From assembly GCA_032119595.1 (NCBI GenBank), contig JAUMBQ010000005.1, positions 248,001-312,000 of the forward strand: a stretch of 64,000 nt of DNA, read 5' to 3'. This stretch comes from JAGIBJ01 sp032119595. Its GTDB lineage: Bacteria; Actinomycetota; Thermoleophilia; Solirubrobacterales; Solirubrobacteraceae. Numbering within the stretch: the stretch's first letter is position 1; each line of letters opens with the position of its first letter. Of this stretch, positions 60,565 to 64,000 are shown in pieces. The notes beneath the pieces were generated by a model that saw only the letters and a list, made by a program, of their open reading frames with translations, was not told where the DNA came from and searched no databases. The translations under genes were made by a program, and so were the position numbers.

Positions 60565-60748
60565 CGCTGGCGGGCGCGGGCGCGGCCACCAACGGAGCGG
60601 GCACCGCCGTCCGCCACCGCAAGGCTGACCGCCGTCCGTGCCGCCGCCCCTCTACCCTGTGGCGCCTGCGGCGCGCGTCCGTGCGCGCGGCACGCTGGCG
60701 GGGAGTCCCTCCCGCCGCCCCCACGACTCACCTGAAGCGAGAACACTC

Positions 60749-61546
60749 ATGGCAGAGAAGCTCGGCATTGCCGGCAGCGGCACGATCGCGACCGGCCTGG
60801 CGGTCGTCGCGTCCGCCAGCGGCGACGTGATCCTCTGGGCGCGCAGCGACGCGTCCCAGCAGCGCGCACAGGCCGCGATCGAGAAGGCCGCGTCCCGGTA
60901 CGAGGGCGCCGATGTCTCCCGCGTGACCGTCACCACCGACCAGTCCGCCCTCGGCGACGCGACGTTCCTCGTCGAAGCCGCCACCGAGGACTACGACGTC
61001 AAGACGCCGCTCCTGCAGAAGCTCGCCGAGCTCGCGGGCCCGGACGCCGTGCTGTCGACCACCACGTCGTCGCTCTCGATCGAGAAGCTCGCGGAGCTCA
61101 GCGGCCTCGGCGACCGGTTCGTCGGCCTGCACGTCTTCAACCCGGTTCCGGTCATGAAGCTCGTCGAGGTCATCTTCCCGGCGGCCGCCACGGACGCCAC
61201 GAAGGAGCGCACCCGCGCGCTCGTCACCGCGCTCGACAAGACGGGCGTCGAAGTTCCGGACACCCCCGGCTTCGTCGTGAACCGCCTGCTGTTCCCGTAC
61301 CTCTTCGATGCGGTGAAGCTGATGGAGGAAACGGGCCTGGACCCGAAGACCATCGACACCTGCATGAAGCTCGGTGCGGGCCACCCGATCGGGCCGCTCG
61401 CGCTGCTCGACGTCGTCGGCCTCGACGTCTCCACCGCCATCGGCGAGACGATCAACACGGAGATTCCGGGCCTCGTGCGCGAGAAGATCGCCGCTGGCGA
61501 GCTCGGCCGCAAGACTGGCTCCGGGATGTACCCGCCGCGGGCCTAA
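60749..61546 (+). CDS. 3-Hydroxyacyl-CoA dehydrogenase (3-hydroxybutyryl-CoA dehydrogenase-like)
   Basis: The 265-residue NAD-binding enzyme starts MAEKLGIAGSGTIATGLAVV, a Rossmann motif, and has VEAATEDYDVKTPLL, the catalytic His in GLHVFNPVPVMKLVEV, DTPGFVVNRLLFPYLFDAVK and the C-terminal GPLALLDVVGLDVS and RKTGSGMY. It oxidises or reduces 3-hydroxyacyl-CoA in fatty acid oxidation or butyrate-type metabolism. ATG 60749 gives the family N-terminus; the longer frame to 60638 has no similarity. Length is a little short compared with the usual 280-290 residues. It has no linked beta-oxidation genes. Confidence 0.92.
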   Translation: MAEKLGIAGSGTIATGLAVVASASGDVILWARSDASQQRAQAAIEKAASRYEGADVSRVTVTTDQSALGDATFLVEAATEDYDVKTPLLQKLAELAGPDAVLSTTTSSLSIEKLAELSGLGDRFVGLHVFNPVPVMKLVEVIFPAAATDATKERTRALVTALDKTGVEVPDTPGFVVNRLLFPYLFDAVKLMEETGLDPKTIDTCMKLGAGHPIGPLALLDVVGLDVSTAIGETINTEIPGLVREKIAAGELGRKTGSGMYPPRA

Positions 61547-61619
61547 TACCCGCCTCATGTGCCTCCGTGCTGGCGAGCCACCCCGCCAGCACTGGGGTAC
61601 CGAGTATTACCGGTGGTAA

Positions 61620-61815
61620 GGCGTCTTTCCCCCTGCAAAACGGTGTTTTCAGAACGAGTCCGAAAAACTCGTACGAACGTCCAGGGCACTCAAGGAGATC
61701 GCTGGCAGTGCCGAATCTATGAGGGCAAGCTTCGACTGGACACCGAGACTTGTACTTCCTCCAGATGTTGGTGACACACACTGGGAAACGGCCCGCCTCG
61801 GTGGGCCGTTTCTAT
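61620..61815 (+). ncRNA. Candidate small RNA ending in a terminator
   Basis: Between the dehydrogenase gene and the CNNM gene the DNA is much less G+C-rich than anywhere nearby. It contains stems ACGAGT/ACTCGT (about 61653-61671) and GGCACT/AGTGCC (about 61686-61711) and ends in a strong terminator. Open frames here have poor codon use. A non-coding transcript is a reasonable reading; it is not tmRNA, SRP RNA or RNase P RNA by any motif seen. Confidence 0.35.
61786..61815 (+). terminator. Strong hairpin terminator
   Basis: AAACGGCCC (61786-61794) and GGGCCGTTT (61803-61811) form a perfect 9-bp stem with an 8-nt loop, followed by CTATT. It stands 240 bp beyond the dehydrogenase stop, far for that gene, so it may end a separate transcript. 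Confidence 0.82.
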
Positions 61816-61894
61816 TCGGGCGGGCTCGGTTTGGACTCATCTCCACCGAGCCCGGCCTGAATACTCCTTGGCCGGCTGACGGCCTTGCGCGGCT

Positions 61895-61958
61895 GCACGC
61901 CTCGCCAGGCGCACGCCTCGCCAGCCGCACGCCTCGCCGGCCGCACGCCTCGCCAGGC
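61895..61958. repeat. Four 16-bp direct repeats
   Basis: Units of GCACGCCTCGCCAGGC and close variants (AGCC, GGCC, AGGC ends) lie head to tail at 61895-61910, 61911-61926, 61927-61942 and 61943-61958. The variable 3' ends are G/C permutations. Together with 44564-44611 this is the second 16-bp array in the window, with unrelated sequence. Confidence 0.85.
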
Positions 61959-62001
61959 GATGGTTCGCATCGATCGCGCTCGCCGCGCTGGACCGGCCTG
62001 A

Positions 62002-63321
62002 TTAGAGCGGCAGGGCCGACTGGGCGCGCGGCCCACGCTCCCGCACGCGAACGGCCTCAACACGGTTCTCCCGCACCGACTCCACCCGCAGGCTGTAGCC
62101 GTCGACGTAGAGGTTCTCCCCCTGCCGCGGCAGTCGCCCGAGACGCGTGAACACGAGCCCGCCGACCGACGTGTAGTCGTCGCCGCCGGGCGGAAGCAGG
62201 ATGCCGTAGTCGGCCAGGTCGGCCACCGGCGTATACCCGCGCACGTACCAATCGCCGCTGGGCAGCAAACGCACCGCGCCGCCGGCGGGATCGGTCTCGT
62301 CCTCGATCTCGCCGACGATCTCCTCGACGATGTCCTCCACGGTGACGATGCCGAGCACCCGGCCGTACTCGTCGGCGACCACAGCCATCGAGGCATGGTC
62401 GCGTTGAAGATCGGCCAACACGTCGTCGACGGGTCGCGACTCCGGAACGATCGTCGCTGGGCGTGCCAGTCCGGCAACGAGCACGTCGAGACCGGTGTCG
62501 AGCATGGCCTGCGCGAGCTGGTTGGCGTGGATGATGCCCGCGACATGATCGGTGTCGTTGTCCTCGGTCACCAGGAGCCTCGTGTGCCCGGAAGCGATGC
62601 ACCGTCGCATCGCGGTCTCGACGGTCTCGGATACGTCGACCGTGACGACGGCGGGCGCCGGTGTCATTACCTGGCGGGCCTGCTGCTCATGCAAGTTGAA
62701 GACGCCGGAGAGCATGGTGGCCTCACCGGCGTCGAGCGAGCCCCCCACACGAGCCGCTTGGATCATGGCACGCAGCTCCTGCGGGGTCGCATCCTGGTTG
62801 TGGACCGCATTCACGTCGATCCCGACCGTCCGCAGTAGGGCGTTGGAGGCGCCGTCGAGCACCCGGATGAACGGGCGCATGCTGGTGGCGAACAGGCCGA
62901 GCGGTCGGGCCGCGACGAGTGCGACGGTCTCCGGGCGAACGATCGCAAAGATCTTCGGCACCTGCTCGCCGATGGTGATGTGGAACGAGGTGATGAGGAT
63001 GTACGCGACGGCAATCGCCACGGCAACCCCGGCCGCATGGCCGAGCGCGCTCCCGAGGGCCGGTTCGAACAGCGAAGCGACGGCCGGTTCGCCGAGAAAC
63101 CCGATGCCGAGTGACGCGAGCGTGATGCCGAACTGGCAGGCCGACAGATACTCGCTGAGTTCGTCGAGCTGCAGCAGGACGCGCGAGGCTCGTTTGTCGC
63201 CTCCGGTCGCCGCCGTCTCGATGGCTGGTCGGCCGGCGCGCACGAGCGCGAACTCCGCCGCCACGAAAAACCCGTTGACGAAGATGAGCGCGACGACGCA
63301 CGCGAGCAGGATCAGCGTCAT
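62002..63321 (-). CDS. CNNM/CorC-type (hemolysin-related) membrane protein
   Basis: The 439-residue protein has the DUF21/CNNM membrane domain (residues 1-190, with FVNGFFVAAEFALVRAGRPA and LASLGIGFLGEP), two CBS domains (about 215-335, VMTPAPAVVTVDVSETVETA and EYGRVLGIVTVEDIVEEIVG) and a CorC_HlyC transporter-associated domain (about 350-425). Members export Mg2+ or Na+ or modulate ion transport; CBS domains bind adenine nucleotides. Length and order are standard. ATG 63321 fits the family. It is divergent from the gene at the right edge, with 122 bp between starts. Confidence 0.92.
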   Translation of the reverse strand: MTLILLACVVALIFVNGFFVAAEFALVRAGRPAIETAATGGDKRASRVLLQLDELSEYLSACQFGITLASLGIGFLGEPAVASLFEPALGSALGHAAGVAVAIAVAYILITSFHITIGEQVPKIFAIVRPETVALVAARPLGLFATSMRPFIRVLDGASNALLRTVGIDVNAVHNQDATPQELRAMIQAARVGGSLDAGEATMLSGVFNLHEQQARQVMTPAPAVVTVDVSETVETAMRRCIASGHTRLLVTEDNDTDHVAGIIHANQLAQAMLDTGLDVLVAGLARPATIVPESRPVDDVLADLQRDHASMAVVADEYGRVLGIVTVEDIVEEIVGEIEDETDPAGGAVRLLPSGDWYVRGYTPVADLADYGILLPPGGDDYTSVGGLVFTRLGRLPRQGENLYVDGYSLRVESVRENRVEAVRVRERGPRAQSALPL

Positions 63322-63443
63322 CTCGTGCGCCGCCGTCGGGAGCCCTTACGGGCCTTGAGTCGTGGGTCGTCGTCCATGCAGGGCGTCTGGCGCGAACGGT
63401 ACCAAGGCCCGGGGCGGCGTCCACTGTCCTACCCTGAACCCCC

Positions 63444-64000
63444 GTGCGCATCGTAAGCCTCGTCCCCCACGCCACCGAGCTGCTCTTCGCGCTCGAACTC
63501 GACGGCGAAGTCGTGGGCGTCACGCACGAGTGCGACTTCCCTTGGGAAGCCACTGAGCTGCCGAAGGTCACGCGCGACCGCGTCCCCGCCGGACTCAGCG
63601 CCCGCGAGATCGACGAAGCCGTGAAGGCGTATGCGCACGGCGGCGAGTCGATCTACGAACTCGACGAGGCGGCGCTCGCTGCCCTTGAGCCCGATCTCAT
63701 CGTGACGCAGGCCCTGTGTTCGGTTTGCGCGGTCAGCCACGACGACGTGGTCGCCATCGCCGAGCGGCTCCCAAGCAAGCCCGAGGTGCTCGCGCTCGAC
63801 CCGCACACGCTCGGCGAGGCTCTCGGCGACGTGCGGACGATCGCCGGCCGCACCGACCGCAAGGAGGAGGGCGTCGACCTGATCGAGGACCTCGCAGCAC
63901 GGATCGACCGCGTCCGCCTAGCGAGCCGCGGGCTGGATCGCCCCAAGGTGCTCGCCGTGGAGTGGCTCGACCCACTCTTCGTGGGTGGCCACTGGGTGCC
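63444..64000 (+). CDS. BtuF/TroA-like cobalamin-binding protein, 5' part only
   Basis: A GTG at 63444 opens a frame that runs off the right edge after 185 codons and has no stop in the window. It begins VRIVSLVPHATELLFALELD and contains VVGVTHECDFPWEATELPKV and EPDLIVTQALCSVCAVSHDD, the class III binding protein (BtuF-like) pattern found in actinobacterial cytosolic cobalamin-binding proteins. No signal peptide or lipobox is present, so it is probably a cytosolic or nonclassical member, not the missing partner of the ABC importer at 50-52 kb. The conserved Cys motif (CSVCAVS) is also typical. Confidence 0.88.
   Translation, partial: MRIVSLVPHATELLFALELDGEVVGVTHECDFPWEATELPKVTRDRVPAGLSAREIDEAVKAYAHGGESIYELDEAALAALEPDLIVTQALCSVCAVSHDDVVAIAERLPSKPEVLALDPHTLGEALGDVRTIAGRTDRKEEGVDLIEDLAARIDRVRLASRGLDRPKVLAVEWLDPLFVGGHWV

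Noticed and set aside
61620..61815. tmRNA or other housekeeping RNA
   Set aside because: There is no CCA end, no tRNA-like acceptor stem and no tag-peptide frame; no SRP or RNase P motifs were found.

Overview
The window is about 64 kb of high-GC (roughly 70 %) DNA, almost fully coding, with strong G/C third-position bias and frequent GTG starts. Gene content fits Actinomycetota, most likely the class Thermoleophilia (order Solirubrobacterales): a WS/DGAT wax ester/triacylglycerol synthase, an MT0933-like small antitoxin-family protein, a sigma factor fused to a zinc anti-sigma-like motif, CW-binding-2 lipoproteins, a GRIGCQ-type Lgt and an AddAB-like nuclease pair. The taxonomic call is inference from content only. 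No IS element, prophage, CRISPR array, tRNA or rRNA was found; it reads as chromosomal core plus lineage-specific genes.

Layout. 1-12.5 kb: start of a membrane-anchored protein (left edge), WS/DGAT plus membrane partner, MIP18/SufT-like protein, ECF sigma-ZAS fusion, Pro/Ala-rich protein, zinc-finger protein, lipoprotein, FMO-like flavoenzyme, secreted alkaline phosphatase with a collagen-like tail, minimal zincin. 12.5-20.8 kb: gltB-gltD (glutamate synthase), a primary-type sigma factor and a YihY/BrkB membrane protein. 20.8-28 kb: addA-addB-like double-strand-break repair helicase-nucleases. 28-33 kb: two tandem PAS-GGDEF-EAL signalling proteins. 32.8-39.2 kb: fused pabB-pabC, topoisomerase III, a penicillin-binding transpeptidase. 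39.2-40.1 kb: a gene-free repeat island. 40.2-44.3 kb: lipoprotein, SRPBCC protein, zinc ribbon, FHA protein, ParA-like ATPase and L,D-transpeptidase. 44.3-45.7 kb: repeats and a SatD-like protein. 45.8-50.2 kb: lysA-hom-thrC-thrB, the aspartate-family amino acid operon. 50.3-52.8 kb: a two-permease metal ABC importer. 52.8-57.9 kb: lgt, M23 and NlpC/P60 cell-wall hydrolases, the latter behind a cyclic-di-AMP riboswitch. 57.9-64 kb: enolase-superfamily enzyme, glycosidase-like protein, 3-hydroxyacyl-CoA dehydrogenase, CNNM/CorC-type protein and the start of a BtuF/TroA-like binding protein cut by the right edge.

The most unusual signal is non-coding. Three families of structured inverted-repeat elements sit at the 3' ends of genes. 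Family 1 (2850-2978; tandem copies 55021-55264) folds as an outer stem enclosing three hairpins; its outer arms differ completely between loci yet remain complementary, and the arm overlaps the stop codon of the adjacent minus-strand gene at both loci. Family 2 (39200-39318 and 39970-40090) consists of two opposed copies with perfect 29-30 bp arms and 61-nt interiors that differ at only two positions, which pair with each other. Family 3 (39511-39771) is a tandem array whose copies are preceded by one, two and three 15-bp units. Families 1 and 2 share a GGCC-TGGC-GGCC hairpin. Compensatory change at several stems suggests selection on RNA (or cruciform) structure, or a copying mechanism that re-creates the arms.

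Other points worth attention: two candidate microproteins coupled to neighbours by 4-nt overlaps (6288-6398 and 51115-51219), a possible small RNA ending in a strong terminator (61620-61815), and a metal ABC importer that lacks a linked binding protein.
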